Below are positions 8,373 through 15,660 of a stretch of 23,201 nucleotides of DNA, in pieces; the stretch's first letter is position 1, and every line of letters starts with the position of its first letter. Source of the stretch: Patescibacteria group bacterium (GTDB lineage: Bacteria; Patescibacteriota; Patescibacteriia; UBA1558; S5-K13). The position numbers were made by a program, and so were the translations under genes. The notes beneath the pieces were generated by a model, which saw nothing but the letters and a program-made list of their open reading frames with translations, had not been told where the DNA came from and did no database searches. The stretch spans positions 1-23,201 of the forward strand of contig JAQVMR010000012.1 in NCBI GenBank assembly GCA_028703545.1, written 5' to 3'.

Positions 8373-8864
8373 ATGAAAAAAAGTGTCGGCCTTATTATCT
8401 ACGTTTTTTTTAATGACGTATTACACGCCATCCTACAAAAACGTGGAGAATTTAATGTAGAGAAGATGAAATCCGAAACTTGGCCCGGTGCGTGTCAGGT
8501 TTCTGTGCATGGTGGACTTCAAAATGAAGAAAACTTTGAACAAGCTCTTTTAAGAGAAGCAAATGAAGAAATGCCGGGGCTCATAATAGACTTCTCGCGT
8601 CTAGATGAGCTTTGCCATGAGACTAGCGAAACAAAAGACACAATAACCTATGGTTTTGTATCCGAAAAAAATCTCGATGAACTTCTCTTATCTTTTAATC
8701 TGCATTCCTGCACCGGTGGATTAAAAATAATCACCGCGGACAATCTGTCATCAATCCAGACACTAAATGACAATGATAAATCTGGAATCATTGATGGGAG
8801 TATCAAAATGTTCTCGGATGAGATAAGGGCTCTCAAAGAAGGTTTTTATAGATTTTCAATGTGA
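8373..8864 (+). CDS. Nudix hydrolase
   Basis: 163 residues. The Nudix box is present at residues 47-69: G47, E53, R61-E62, E65-E66 and G69, following the pattern G-x5-E-x7-RE-x2-EE. There is one extra residue (Pro68) before the last glycine, and Ala63 replaces the usual larger hydrophobic. An N-terminal strand (VGLIIYVF, then AILQKR) and TWPGACQVSVHGG fit the fold. Nudix enzymes cleave nucleoside diphosphates linked to another group; the substrate cannot be read from sequence, and the TWPG segment recalls isopentenyl-diphosphate isomerase-like members. It stands alone between its own promoter and a strong terminator. Its base composition is visibly less AT-rich than the neighbouring long genes, which may indicate a different origin or expression level. 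Confidence 0.85.
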   Translation: MKKSVGLIIYVFFNDVLHAILQKRGEFNVEKMKSETWPGACQVSVHGGLQNEENFEQALLREANEEMPGLIIDFSRLDELCHETSETKDTITYGFVSEKNLDELLLSFNLHSCTGGLKIITADNLSSIQTLNDNDKSGIIDGSIKMFSDEIRALKEGFYRFSM

Positions 8865-8873
8865 CTTAAAAAT

Positions 8874-8909
8874 AACTGGGTTTCCTGAGCTGGAATCCCG
8901 GTTTTTTTT
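8874..8909 (+). terminator. Rho-independent terminator of the Nudix gene
   Basis: Arms 8874-8885 (aactgggtttcc) and 8892-8903 (ggaatcccggtt) pair with one mismatch and one G-U, loop tgagct, followed by a run of Ts (to 8909). Confidence 0.85.
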
Positions 8910-8910
8910 A

Positions 8911-8940
8911 TTAAAAAAGTCCAAGCTTGCGCAAGGACTT
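8911..8940 (-). terminator. Rho-independent terminator of the membrane-anchored orphan gene
   Basis: On the minus strand aagtcc (8940-8935) pairs with ggactt (8922-8917). The inside can close as GC pairs on a GCAA tetraloop, and a T run follows. It abuts the Nudix terminator, so the two convergent genes are insulated tail to tail. Confidence 0.75.
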
Positions 8941-8955
8941 ATAACTAAATTTTGT

Positions 8956-9654
8956 TTATTTTTTTCTAGCAATCAATTTCTCTTTCTTTTCAAGGGCATA
9001 TTGATCTAAAATTCTTTTTATTTGTTCGGTTGTAGGATTTTCCGGTATAACAATACCTGAATTTGCCATGTCATCAACAATGCGTATCGTTTCTTCTGGA
9101 AATAAAATTGTTCCGGCACAAACCTCAATGGCCTCAAAAATGCTTTTAAAATAAATCGCATTTTGATTACTTTTTTCTCTCCATAGTTGAGTTTGTGTTG
9201 GACTATCTGTCATGACAGCAACCGGAAGATATTTAGTAGAATCTCTGCAGATATTTTCCAAACCAAATCTTTTCTCTTTGAAGAAGAATAACTTTCCAAT
9301 GACTCTTCCTTGAATACAACCACCTATGACCTCCACGGAGTCAGAAACTCCATCGCAGTCTCTTGTAGCTGAAGCTGCTTCTTTTTGCCACATTAAAACA
9401 CATAATGAATCAGAAAAATCTACGTTGTGTCCTATATAAGGCTTTTTAAAATGATGATTAGACGGGAGTAAATCTCTGTCTTCAAGATCATTGGCCAAAG
9501 CAGATCTAGTAACAGTTGGGTTATTAATAGTTTCCTGAAAATTATGTTTTTTGCTACCCAGCCAAATAAAAAACACAATAACAAAGACTATAAAAATACA
9601 ACAAAGTAGCCGAAATAAAGAACGTCTTGCCGATTTTTTTACTAATTTTTCCAT
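8956..9654 (-). CDS. Single-pass membrane-anchored protein with extracytoplasmic domain, unknown
   Basis: 232 residues. A basic N-terminus (KKSARR) precedes one strong hydrophobic helix at about 13-32, so the remaining 200 residues should lie outside the cytoplasm (positive-inside rule). The outer part has five cysteines (85, 100, 113, 136, 179), which could form two disulfides, and ends in a lysine-rich helix. No family is recognised. The start is fixed by GGGAGGA four bases before the ATG. The gene is divergent from the zinc-cysteine gene at 9835 and convergent with the Nudix gene. A -35-like TTGACA lies at 9713-9718 but no good -10 follows at the proper distance. Confidence 0.75.
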   Translation of the reverse strand: MEKLVKKSARRSLFRLLCCIFIVFVIVFFIWLGSKKHNFQETINNPTVTRSALANDLEDRDLLPSNHHFKKPYIGHNVDFSDSLCVLMWQKEAASATRDCDGVSDSVEVIGGCIQGRVIGKLFFFKEKRFGLENICRDSTKYLPVAVMTDSPTQTQLWREKSNQNAIYFKSIFEAIEVCAGTILFPEETIRIVDDMANSGIVIPENPTTEQIKRILDQYALEKKEKLIARKK

Positions 9655-9658
9655 TTAA

Positions 9659-9665
9659 TCCTCCC
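9659..9665 (-). promoter_or_regulatory. Strong Shine-Dalgarno site of the membrane-anchored orphan
   Basis: GGGAGGA on the minus strand, four bases before the ATG at 9654. Confidence 0.85.
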
Positions 9666-9694
9666 ATGGATATATTTGATCTACAGATAACACT

Positions 9695-9718
9695 AAGATA
9701 TAATTTAAAAATTGTCAA
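9695..9718 (-). promoter_or_regulatory. Possible promoter (-35 only) of the membrane-anchored orphan
   Basis: A perfect TTGACA occurs on the minus strand at 9713-9718, but at 17 bases the -10 position reads TAGTGT, matching only three of six. It is the mirror copy (attgtcaa) of the ttgacaat at 9773-9780, so the divergent control region contains an inverted -35 pair. Confidence 0.3.
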
Positions 9719-9772
9719 GATAAAAATCATAAAAAACATTATTTTTAGGGTATTTATAATATATTTTGTGCA

Positions 9773-9801
9773 TTGACAATTAATTATAAAAAGTATATTA
9801 T
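9773..9801 (+). promoter_or_regulatory. Consensus sigma70 promoter of the zinc-cysteine gene
   Basis: Perfect -35 TTGACA (9773-9778), 17-base spacer, -10 TATTAT (9796-9801, five of six). The expected leader is about 27 bases. Confidence 0.8.
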
Positions 9802-9823
9802 TTATTGAAAACATAAAGACAAT

Positions 9824-9830
9824 GGGAGGA
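9824..9830 (+). promoter_or_regulatory. Strong Shine-Dalgarno site of the zinc-cysteine gene
   Basis: GGGAGGA lies four bases before the ATG at 9835 and fixes the start. Confidence 0.85.
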
Positions 9831-9834
9831 TACC

Positions 9835-10236
9835 ATGCAAAAAATAATTCTTTTTCAAAAAGATGGAAAAAAAATTGGCGAATTTAATGTAGATAATGAT
9901 CAGACGAAGATAGAGACCGGTGACACACTAATAATAGGAAAAATAGTAAAATTTTCCGCACGAATACAAAGGGTTGATGAATCAAAATATCCAATAGAAA
10001 TTTTTTCTGACGATATCGTAATCTGTCCCATGTGTAATAATACTGGACTTCAAAAAATTGGAGACACAAAGAGTACAGTAAGACCATGTCCAAACGGTTG
10101 TTTATCTGATTGTAATCTGAGTCATCCATCAGATAAAGAAAGTCGTGATCATTGTTTTTTGTGTAATGACACTGGGGTTAGAGCTATGGGTCCATGTCAA
10201 TGTCAATTTGCACAAAATTTACAAAGTGGAAGCTAA
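9835..10236 (+). CDS. Small protein with DnaJ-like cysteine-rich zinc motifs
   Basis: 133 residues. The first 60 residues look like a beta-rich domain with no recognised family. The C-terminal half has nine cysteines arranged like the zinc centre of DnaJ: CPMCNNTG (64-71) with CPNGC (85-89), then CFLCNDTG (107-114) with CQC (121-123). This gives two probable four-cysteine zinc sites, the CxxCxxTG signature being close to the CxxCxGxG of DnaJ. There is no J domain or DnaJ C-terminal domain. A role in protein binding or thiol chemistry is possible but not shown. It is monocistronic, with its own consensus promoter, strong ribosome binding site and terminator. Confidence 0.8.
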   Translation: MQKIILFQKDGKKIGEFNVDNDQTKIETGDTLIIGKIVKFSARIQRVDESKYPIEIFSDDIVICPMCNNTGLQKIGDTKSTVRPCPNGCLSDCNLSHPSDKESRDHCFLCNDTGVRAMGPCQCQFAQNLQSGS

Positions 10237-10293
10237 AATGCTCAATTAATGCATGAAGCTGCTACAAAAAAACACAGGAAGAAAAATATTAAA

Positions 10294-10315
10294 CCGGGCA
10301 TATCTCGGCTTTTTT
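10294..10315 (+). terminator. Rho-independent terminator of the zinc-cysteine gene
   Basis: Stem ccggg (10294-10298) with ctcgg (10304-10308, one G-U pair), five-base loop, then a T run from 10310. Confidence 0.7.
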
Positions 10316-10377
10316 ATTTACAAATTTTATAAAAACATTTAATATGAAAGTATCGCTTAATATTAAATTTAAAAAAT

Positions 10378-10728
10378 ATGATTGAAAAAATACTTTTTAA
10401 ATGTGATTTAAATTGTCCTGAATGTGAAAAAGAGTGTGAGTCTAGAATAGAGCCAAATCAAAAAGAACAATCTAAAAAATTTGATGAAATAATTCAAGAA
10501 TTAAATATTTTTAATAATAATGTTATAGGCAGTATTCTAAATAGCATAGATGCCTTAAAAGAAGACACAGATCTTCAAAAAATTGAATTTATTAAAAAAT
10601 GTTCTAAAGATTATATAAAAGACCTCATTGAGAATATAGGAGATAAAACTAATAGAGATTTTATAATTACAAATTTTAAAAAATTTTTAGACCATATTGC
10701 AAATCAAATATTAGAAAAATCAAAATAA
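10378..10728 (+). CDS. Small helical protein with N-terminal four-cysteine motif, unknown
   Basis: 116 residues. The N-terminus has C9-x3-C13-x2-C16-x3-C20, which could bind zinc or an Fe-S cluster. The rest is highly charged and lysine/glutamate-rich, probably all helical (FDEIIQELNIF, KIEFIKKCSKDYIKDLIENI). No family is recognised. Unlike the neighbouring short genes there is no Shine-Dalgarno before the ATG and the composition is as AT-rich as the long genes. A long symmetrical hairpin follows at the stop codon. Coding status rests on the open frame, the ordered cysteines and the terminator. Confidence 0.6.
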   Translation: MIEKILFKCDLNCPECEKECESRIEPNQKEQSKKFDEIIQELNIFNNNVIGSILNSIDALKEDTDLQKIEFIKKCSKDYIKDLIENIGDKTNRDFIITNFKKFLDHIANQILEKSK

Positions 10729-10772
10729 ATAAATAAAAAATGTCCTAGTAAAAAAGACATTTTTATTTATTT
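10727..10772. terminator. Bidirectional terminator between convergent genes
   Basis: Arms 10727-10744 (aaataaataaaaaatgtc) and 10756-10772 (gacatttttatttattt) are complementary with one extra A. The A/T flanks give a T tract in both directions, serving the gene at 10378 and the rmuC end of the long minus-strand run. Confidence 0.7.
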
Positions 10773-10777
10773 AAACT

Positions 10778-10814
10778 CTTGCCCTTACTCAAGCCCAGCT
10801 CGTGACCCAAGCAC
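10778..10814. repeat. GC-richer intergenic island with CAAGCCC / ACCCAAG words
   Basis: It lies directly after the rmuC stop in the direction of transcription and contains actcaagcccagctcgtg followed by acccaagcac. The same words, in the other order, make up the island at 4875-4908. Function unknown. Confidence 0.4.
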
Positions 10815-10819
10815 AAAAT

Positions 10820-11854
10820 TCATTCTTCATTACTTGTTCTTGGTTTATCAATTAAATTTGTATCAATTTTTGTTTCCTTGCCAGTAATTTTTATCACATC
10901 TTTGTCAATTTTAGCAAATTCTTTATAAGCAGAGTTATACATATTCACAGTTGTACCCAAATTATTTCCTAATTTTTTCAAATAATCTTCATAGCTTATA
11001 ATATGAGACTGTAAATTTGAAACATATTTTAAAATATCTTTTATTGACTCCTCTATTTTTAAAGCCCTGAGTCCCTGCATAACCGTTTGTAAATATGCTA
11101 GAAATGTAGTTGGTGAAACAATTATAACTTTTCTTTCACGAAATGCATATTCAATTAAATCTCTTGTATTAACTTTTACAGCTCCAACTTTATTTACCAA
11201 TAAATCATAATAAATTGCCTCTGAGGGAATAAACATAAAAGCAAATTCAAGGGTTTTTTCTTTTGGTCTAATATACTTACTTGTTTCATCAATTCTATTT
11301 TTCAAATCCTGCTTAAATTGTTTTTCTAATTGTTCTTTTTCTGATTCACTTTCACATTCTAAAATTTTATTATAATTTTCTAATGAAAATTTAGAATCAA
11401 TTGGAATAATTCCTTCTTTTGAAAAAACAACCGCGTCAACTATTTCAGCATTATTAAATTTATATTGCATTTGATATGAATTCGGCGGCAGTACATTTTT
11501 TAAAACTGTTTCTAAATAATATTCTCCTAAAATTCCACGTTGTTTTGGATTTTTTAAAATATTTTCCAATGATTGAAGTTGACCAGCAAATCCCATGACC
11601 TGTTTATTTGTTTCATCGAGTTTTGTCAGTCGCTCTGTGACATTTTTTACAATTTCCAAACTCTCCGACATTTTTGAATGCACCATTTTATTTGAATCAT
11701 TTAATTTTGCATCTAGAATTTTATTCATTTCATTTATTTGATTCTGAATCATTAAAAATGACTGATCATCTGTTTTTACATTTTTCTTTTTAATTAACAC
11801 AAATATCATTATTATAAGAACAACGAGTAATAATAAAATAATATAGTTTATCAT
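10820..11854 (-). CDS. rmuC: DNA recombination protein RmuC
   Basis: 344 residues, shorter than the about 475 of E. coli. An N-terminal hydrophobic helix (3-21) anchors it, a coiled-coil region follows (about 30-100), then the RmuC nuclease-like domain with PKQRGILGEYYLETVL (103-118), DAVVFSKEGIIPIDSKFSLENY (two parts, about 140-161) and FIPSEAIYYDLL. The D-x-K element (PIDSKF) fits the distant PD-(D/E)XK relationship proposed for the family. RmuC limits DNA rearrangements in E. coli. It follows the PH-domain gene with only four bases between. A GGAGGGG lies 13 bases before the ATG, too far for an efficient ribosome site; it is within the codons of the upstream gene. Confidence 0.9.
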   Translation of the reverse strand: MINYIILLLLVVLIIMIFVLIKKKNVKTDDQSFLMIQNQINEMNKILDAKLNDSNKMVHSKMSESLEIVKNVTERLTKLDETNKQVMGFAGQLQSLENILKNPKQRGILGEYYLETVLKNVLPPNSYQMQYKFNNAEIVDAVVFSKEGIIPIDSKFSLENYNKILECESESEKEQLEKQFKQDLKNRIDETSKYIRPKEKTLEFAFMFIPSEAIYYDLLVNKVGAVKVNTRDLIEYAFRERKVIIVSPTTFLAYLQTVMQGLRALKIEESIKDILKYVSNLQSHIISYEDYLKKLGNNLGTTVNMYNSAYKEFAKIDKDVIKITGKETKIDTNLIDKPRTSNEE

Positions 11855-11858
11855 ATAT

Positions 11859-12329
11859 TTATAATTGATCCCCTCCTTTACTAATTAAATTATCTAAAAT
11901 TTGTTTTAGTTTATATGGATTATCTACGTGATACAAAGAAACTTCTATTTCGGGTGTCCCTGCTGTATTAATATATAAATTTCCAGTTTGTGTAAATATT
12001 TTATGAATAAAGGGTTCATATATACGCACATCCGTTATCTTAGAATATTCTATACTTATAACGCCTGTAGATAAGTAACCTCTATGTATTAAAATTCTTT
12101 TATTTGTAAAAGCATACGCATTTGCAATTTTTAAATAAAACAAAAAATAAAAAGACAAAAAAAGAAAAATTAAAAACCCCAAATAAATTATCTTGCTAAA
12201 AATTAAGATAGCACACAAAATAGATACCAGAAACATAGCCCAAAAAATATATCCCTGACCTATAGAAAATTCATGTTCAATTTTTTCATTAATTGATAAT
12301 GTTTTGTCCCAAATTTTTTTATAATTCAT
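11859..12329 (-). CDS. Membrane protein with bacterial PH domain (bPH/YdbT-like)
   Basis: 156 residues. Two adjacent hydrophobic helices at about 26-46 and 48-68 are followed by a bacterial pleckstrin-homology-like domain: YAFTNKRILIHRGYLSTGV, then IEYSKITDVRIYEP and the strand NLYINTAGTPEIEVSLYHV, ending in an amphipathic helix (NPYKLKQILDNLI). This is the usual layout of short DUF304-type proteins; their function is poorly known and no binding partner can be read from sequence. It sits between tatD and rmuC with gaps of 12 and 4 bases. Confidence 0.8.
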   Translation of the reverse strand: MNYKKIWDKTLSINEKIEHEFSIGQGYIFWAMFLVSILCAILIFSKIIYLGFLIFLFLSFYFLFYLKIANAYAFTNKRILIHRGYLSTGVISIEYSKITDVRIYEPFIHKIFTQTGNLYINTAGTPEIEVSLYHVDNPYKLKQILDNLISKGGDQL

Positions 12330-12341
12330 ATATTTTACAAT

Positions 12342-13148
12342 TCATATCTTAAATAATTTTTTCGCATTATTCCATGTTATTTCTATCACATCTTCTAAAT
12401 TTAAATTTTTTATTTCTGCGATTTGCTTAGCTACTTCTATTACATAAACAGGTTCATTGCTTTGCCCCCTATATTTCTGTGGTGCTAAATATGGTGAATC
12501 TGTTTCTATAAGCATTCTATCAAGCGGAATATATTTTACAATATCACGCAAATTTTCAGCATTTGGGTATGTAATTATCCCCGTAAAACCAATATACATT
12601 CCATTATCAATAATTGTCTTGGCTTCCATTTGAGAGCCAGTAAAACAATGAAAAACCCCATTATAATAATTATGATTATCGAGCACCTTACATAAATCAA
12701 AATATACTGTTTGAAGTCTAAAATCATCATTAGAATTTCTGCCATGCAAAATTAGGGGCAAGTCCAATTCTTTAGCGAGTTTTATGTGCTGTTCAAAAAC
12801 TTCAACTTGTTTATCGATAACATTTTTAGTAATCGGTTCCTTATTTTCTTCTGATTTGGAAGAATGGAAATAATCAAGTCCTGTTTCTCCTATTGCAAGA
12901 ACTTTATCTGTAAATAATTTTTTATAATCTTCTAAAATAAAATCTTCATCAAATACATGAATCGGGTGAAGACCCAAAGATGCATAAAAATTTTTATATT
13001 TTGTAATTTCAACCGCTCTTTTTGAAGTATCATATTGAGCTCCGACATTTATAACTGACATTTTTACCTCTTCACATCTTTTATAAACATCTTCTAGATT
13101 ATTACTAAATGCTTTAAAATTCAAATGTGCATGAGTATCTATTAACAT
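12342..13148 (-). CDS. tatD: TatD family metal-dependent DNase/hydrolase
   Basis: 268 residues, normal length. Metal ligands of the amidohydrolase-like barrel are visible: H6 and H8 (DTHAHLNF), E88 (GETGLDYF), H135 (LHGRN), H167 (FHCFTGS) and D217 (ETDSPYLAP). TatD enzymes are cytoplasmic nucleases linked to DNA repair and degradation. The ATG begins at the base right after the cvpA stop codon, so translation is probably coupled to cvpA. No Shine-Dalgarno. Confidence 0.95.
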   Translation of the reverse strand: MLIDTHAHLNFKAFSNNLEDVYKRCEEVKMSVINVGAQYDTSKRAVEITKYKNFYASLGLHPIHVFDEDFILEDYKKLFTDKVLAIGETGLDYFHSSKSEENKEPITKNVIDKQVEVFEQHIKLAKELDLPLILHGRNSNDDFRLQTVYFDLCKVLDNHNYYNGVFHCFTGSQMEAKTIIDNGMYIGFTGIITYPNAENLRDIVKYIPLDRMLIETDSPYLAPQKYRGQSNEPVYVIEVAKQIAEIKNLNLEDVIEITWNNAKKLFKI

Positions 13149-13850
13149 TTATTTATTATTAATATAATTTTGAAGCCTATCTTTTATTTCATCAATGTCT
13201 ATATTTTTAATATCATCAAATTGAGTTTCTTTTATATTATTTATAATTTTATCTGGTAAATCGGTATTATTCTTTAAATATGTCATCAGATCATCAACAC
13301 TTCCAATGTTTTCTGGTAAACTACTAATAATATCTCTTAAATTATTCATCCAATCAGATTCTAAAAAAGACAAATCTAAACTTTTTGGTATAAATGGTTT
13401 TACAAAATTAATTGTCTTTTCTGCGCTTGGTACAATTTTTGAATTTTCAAATACAGAAACCTCCCCGTTATAAAAACTCAAAATAGCAAGAACTAAAATC
13501 CCAATCAATAATAATCCTGCTAAAAATCCAAACACCGCTCCTAGTAATTTATTAACAAAACCTATAACAGGAATACTAAAAATCTTATCAAGAACATAAA
13601 CTAAAATCATTGCAACTCTGTTTACAACTATAAATACCATTATAAAAGCTAATACATGAGATATTGGACCTGAAAAAATACTTGTAAGACCCTGCAACCA
13701 CAATGATATCTGTGGGTAAAAAATTGATGCTCCATAGAATCCTAAAATTATAGCAATTATTCCACCAAGGGCCCTTACTAATCCTTTTCTAAATCCAGTA
13801 ATTGTAAAAAATAAAATCAAAATAAGAAAAATAATGTCCACGTAATTCAT
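13149..13850 (-). CDS. cvpA: CvpA family membrane protein
   Basis: 233 residues. The N-terminal half has the CvpA pattern: YVDIIFLILILFFTITGFRKG at the start (helix, then the basic FRKGL turn), then further helices at about 24-44, 64-88 and 100-128, with GFVNKLLGAVFGFLAGLL matching the family core. The C-terminal ~100 residues are polar and helical, longer than in E. coli CvpA (162 residues). CvpA is linked to colicin V production and envelope homeostasis; the biochemical role is unclear. It precedes tatD directly, and a perfect palindrome lies between it and rsmI. Confidence 0.85.
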   Translation of the reverse strand: MNYVDIIFLILILFFTITGFRKGLVRALGGIIAIILGFYGASIFYPQISLWLQGLTSIFSGPISHVLAFIMVFIVVNRVAMILVYVLDKIFSIPVIGFVNKLLGAVFGFLAGLLLIGILVLAILSFYNGEVSVFENSKIVPSAEKTINFVKPFIPKSLDLSFLESDWMNNLRDIISSLPENIGSVDDLMTYLKNNTDLPDKIINNIKETQFDDIKNIDIDEIKDRLQNYINNK

Positions 13851-13875
13851 AAAATTATTTTTATTGATTATTTTT

Positions 13876-13892
13876 ATCCCGATAATCGGGAT
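13876..13892. repeat. Perfect 17-base palindrome between rsmI and cvpA
   Basis: ATCCCGATAATCGGGAT has eight-base arms around one central base, in otherwise AT-only spacer DNA. On the minus strand (direction of transcription) it is followed by As rather than Ts, so it is not a standard terminator. It could be an RNA processing hairpin, a protein-binding site or a repeat element. A degenerate relative may lie at 15636-15649. Confidence 0.7.
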
Positions 13893-13898
13893 TATAAA

Positions 13899-14573
13899 TT
13901 ATTTATGTTCTGTAATTACTACAAATTCTCCTTTTGTTAGTCCCCCTTTTAATTCAAATAAAATTTTCTCTATGGGTCCACGATAAATTGTCTCAAATTT
14001 TTTTGTAAGCTCACGAGCTACAAAAATCTTTCTATTTTCTTTAAATCCTAATTCTTTTAATTTTTCTAAAGTTTTTATTATTCTATGAGTAGATTCAAAA
14101 AATATATTTGTAACACGGCTATCAATAATTTCTTTTAGAATTGTTTCTTTGCCTTTTTTATGTGGTAAAAATCCTAAAAAATTAAACCTATCACAATTAA
14201 ATCCAGAAATAGAGAGTGCGGTAATAAGTGATGACGGTCCCGGAATACTTTCAATAATATTTTCATTAAATTTTTCAGAAACTATTTTTACTAATTTTTC
14301 TCCGGGATCACTTATTCCAGGAGTTCCTGCATCACTAACATATGCGATATTTTTTCCACTATTTAAAATTTCTATAATTCTATTTTCTATATTCTTATTA
14401 GAAAATTTATGATAACTTTCTAAACGATTATTAATTCCATAATGATTTAATAATTTTTTTGTAACTCTAGTATCTTCACAAAAAATAAAATCAACTGACT
14501 TTAAAATATCTATAGCACGAAAGGTTATATCAGATAAATTACCAATTGGAGTGGCTACAATATATAATTTCAT
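13899..14573 (-). CDS. rsmI: 16S rRNA (cytidine-1402-2'-O)-methyltransferase
   Basis: 224 residues. SAM-dependent tetrapyrrole-methylase fold with the RsmI signatures: ATPIGNLSDITFRAI (7-21), FCEDTR (31-36), SDAGTPGISDPG (80-91), and the later SIPGPSSLITALSISGF and FESTHRI. It methylates the ribose of C1402 in the 16S rRNA decoding centre. The protein ends after the methylase domain and lacks the extra C-terminal segment of the 286-residue E. coli enzyme. It follows the permease gene with a four-base gap, so the two are surely cotranscribed. Confidence 0.95.
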   Translation of the reverse strand: MKLYIVATPIGNLSDITFRAIDILKSVDFIFCEDTRVTKKLLNHYGINNRLESYHKFSNKNIENRIIEILNSGKNIAYVSDAGTPGISDPGEKLVKIVSEKFNENIIESIPGPSSLITALSISGFNCDRFNFLGFLPHKKGKETILKEIIDSRVTNIFFESTHRIIKTLEKLKELGFKENRKIFVARELTKKFETIYRGPIEKILFELKGGLTKGEFVVITEHK

Positions 14574-14577
14574 TTTA

Positions 14578-15633
14578 TTATGAATCTGTTTTATTTAGAT
14601 ATTGAGATTTTCTATTATAATACTCGAGAACAAATACAGAAAGTGTTGCTATAACTGGAACAGCTAATAATCCTCCCAATATTCCCCCGATTTTAAATCC
14701 TACAAGAATTCCAACTATAACTAAAAGTGGATTAAGTCCAGTTGAACTTCCCATAACCAAAGGAACTATAACTAAATTTTCTAATTGTTGTATACCAAAA
14801 TATAGTATGGCGACAAAAAGCGCCAATGTTGGAGATTGTGTAAGTGTTAAAAAAACCGCTATTGCACCAGAAAACCATGGACCAAAATATGGAATTATTT
14901 CAAATGCTCCAGCAAGTATTGCTAAAATTAAAGCATATTTAACTTTCATAATAGATAATCCTATATAAGTTAAGCAAAAAATTCCAATACATAGAGCTAG
15001 TTGTCCCATAAACCATCTACCTATTTTTTCCTGAACTCCGAAATTTAAATTAACCATATAATCGTGGTATTTTTCTGGAACTAAATTTTTAATAAGTCTC
15101 CTAATTACATTTTCTTGCATTGAAAAATAAAATGCCATCATTATTATCATCAAAAATGAAAAAAGTCCTCCAAACAATTTTATAGTTGTGCTAAATAATG
15201 AATTTACTGTTTGTGTTAAAACATTACTTACATTACCAAGTCCAGATTGTATATCATTTGCCAAATTTGATGGTGCTGATTTACCTATACTAGAAAAAAA
15301 ACTTTGAATTTTGTTATAGTAGTCGGGAAATACCTGTGCTAATTGTCCTATTTCATATGCCATTGGTCTTACAACTAAAGCTATTACAAAAATTAAAAAA
15401 CCTATAAATAAAACATAGACTATGGCAATACCCAATATTTTAGGAATTTTTACATTTTCTAAAAATCTTATTGCTGGTTTAAATGCAGATGCTATTATAA
15501 ATGCCAAAAATATAAAAGCTAAAATATCTACTATCATATAAAGAAATATTAGCGATAAAATAATTCCGAAAATTTTTAAAAATGTTTTTGTGCTAATATC
15601 TATTGTTGTTTTTTGTTCCATATATTTATTCAT
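14578..15633 (-). CDS. AI-2E/PerM family membrane transporter
   Basis: 351 residues with about eight membrane helices: a pair near the N-terminus (about 18-50), one at about 63-90, a long soluble loop, one at 150-172, then four to five close-packed C-terminal helices (about 205-330). Family marks include GPWFSGAIAV and the C-terminal GILVGFKIGGILGGLLAVPV. Members export small molecules or ions; the substrate here is unknown. Two ATGs compete: 15633 and 15621 (protein beginning MEQKTT). An AGGGG lies one base before the first and 13 before the second, ideal for neither. Confidence 0.88.
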   Translation of the reverse strand: MNKYMEQKTTIDISTKTFLKIFGIILSLIFLYMIVDILAFIFLAFIIASAFKPAIRFLENVKIPKILGIAIVYVLFIGFLIFVIALVVRPMAYEIGQLAQVFPDYYNKIQSFFSSIGKSAPSNLANDIQSGLGNVSNVLTQTVNSLFSTTIKLFGGLFSFLMIIMMAFYFSMQENVIRRLIKNLVPEKYHDYMVNLNFGVQEKIGRWFMGQLALCIGIFCLTYIGLSIMKVKYALILAILAGAFEIIPYFGPWFSGAIAVFLTLTQSPTLALFVAILYFGIQQLENLVIVPLVMGSSTGLNPLLVIVGILVGFKIGGILGGLLAVPVIATLSVFVLEYYNRKSQYLNKTDS

Positions 15634-15660
15634 GCCCCTAGACGGGATTTTTATAAATTA

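Noticed and set aside
9554..9814. 86-codon hydrophobic open frame on the minus strand
   Set aside because: It overlaps the start, ribosome site and control region of the membrane-anchored orphan; its hydrophobicity comes from AT-rich spacer and it has no start signal.
9884..10129. 81-codon open frame antisense to the zinc-cysteine gene
   Set aside because: The plus-strand gene has promoter, ribosome site, ordered cysteines and terminator; the antisense frame has none of these.
11868..11876. GGAGGGG before rmuC as a Shine-Dalgarno site
   Set aside because: It is 13 bases from the ATG and forms part of the last codons of the PH-domain gene (KGGD), so it is probably incidental.
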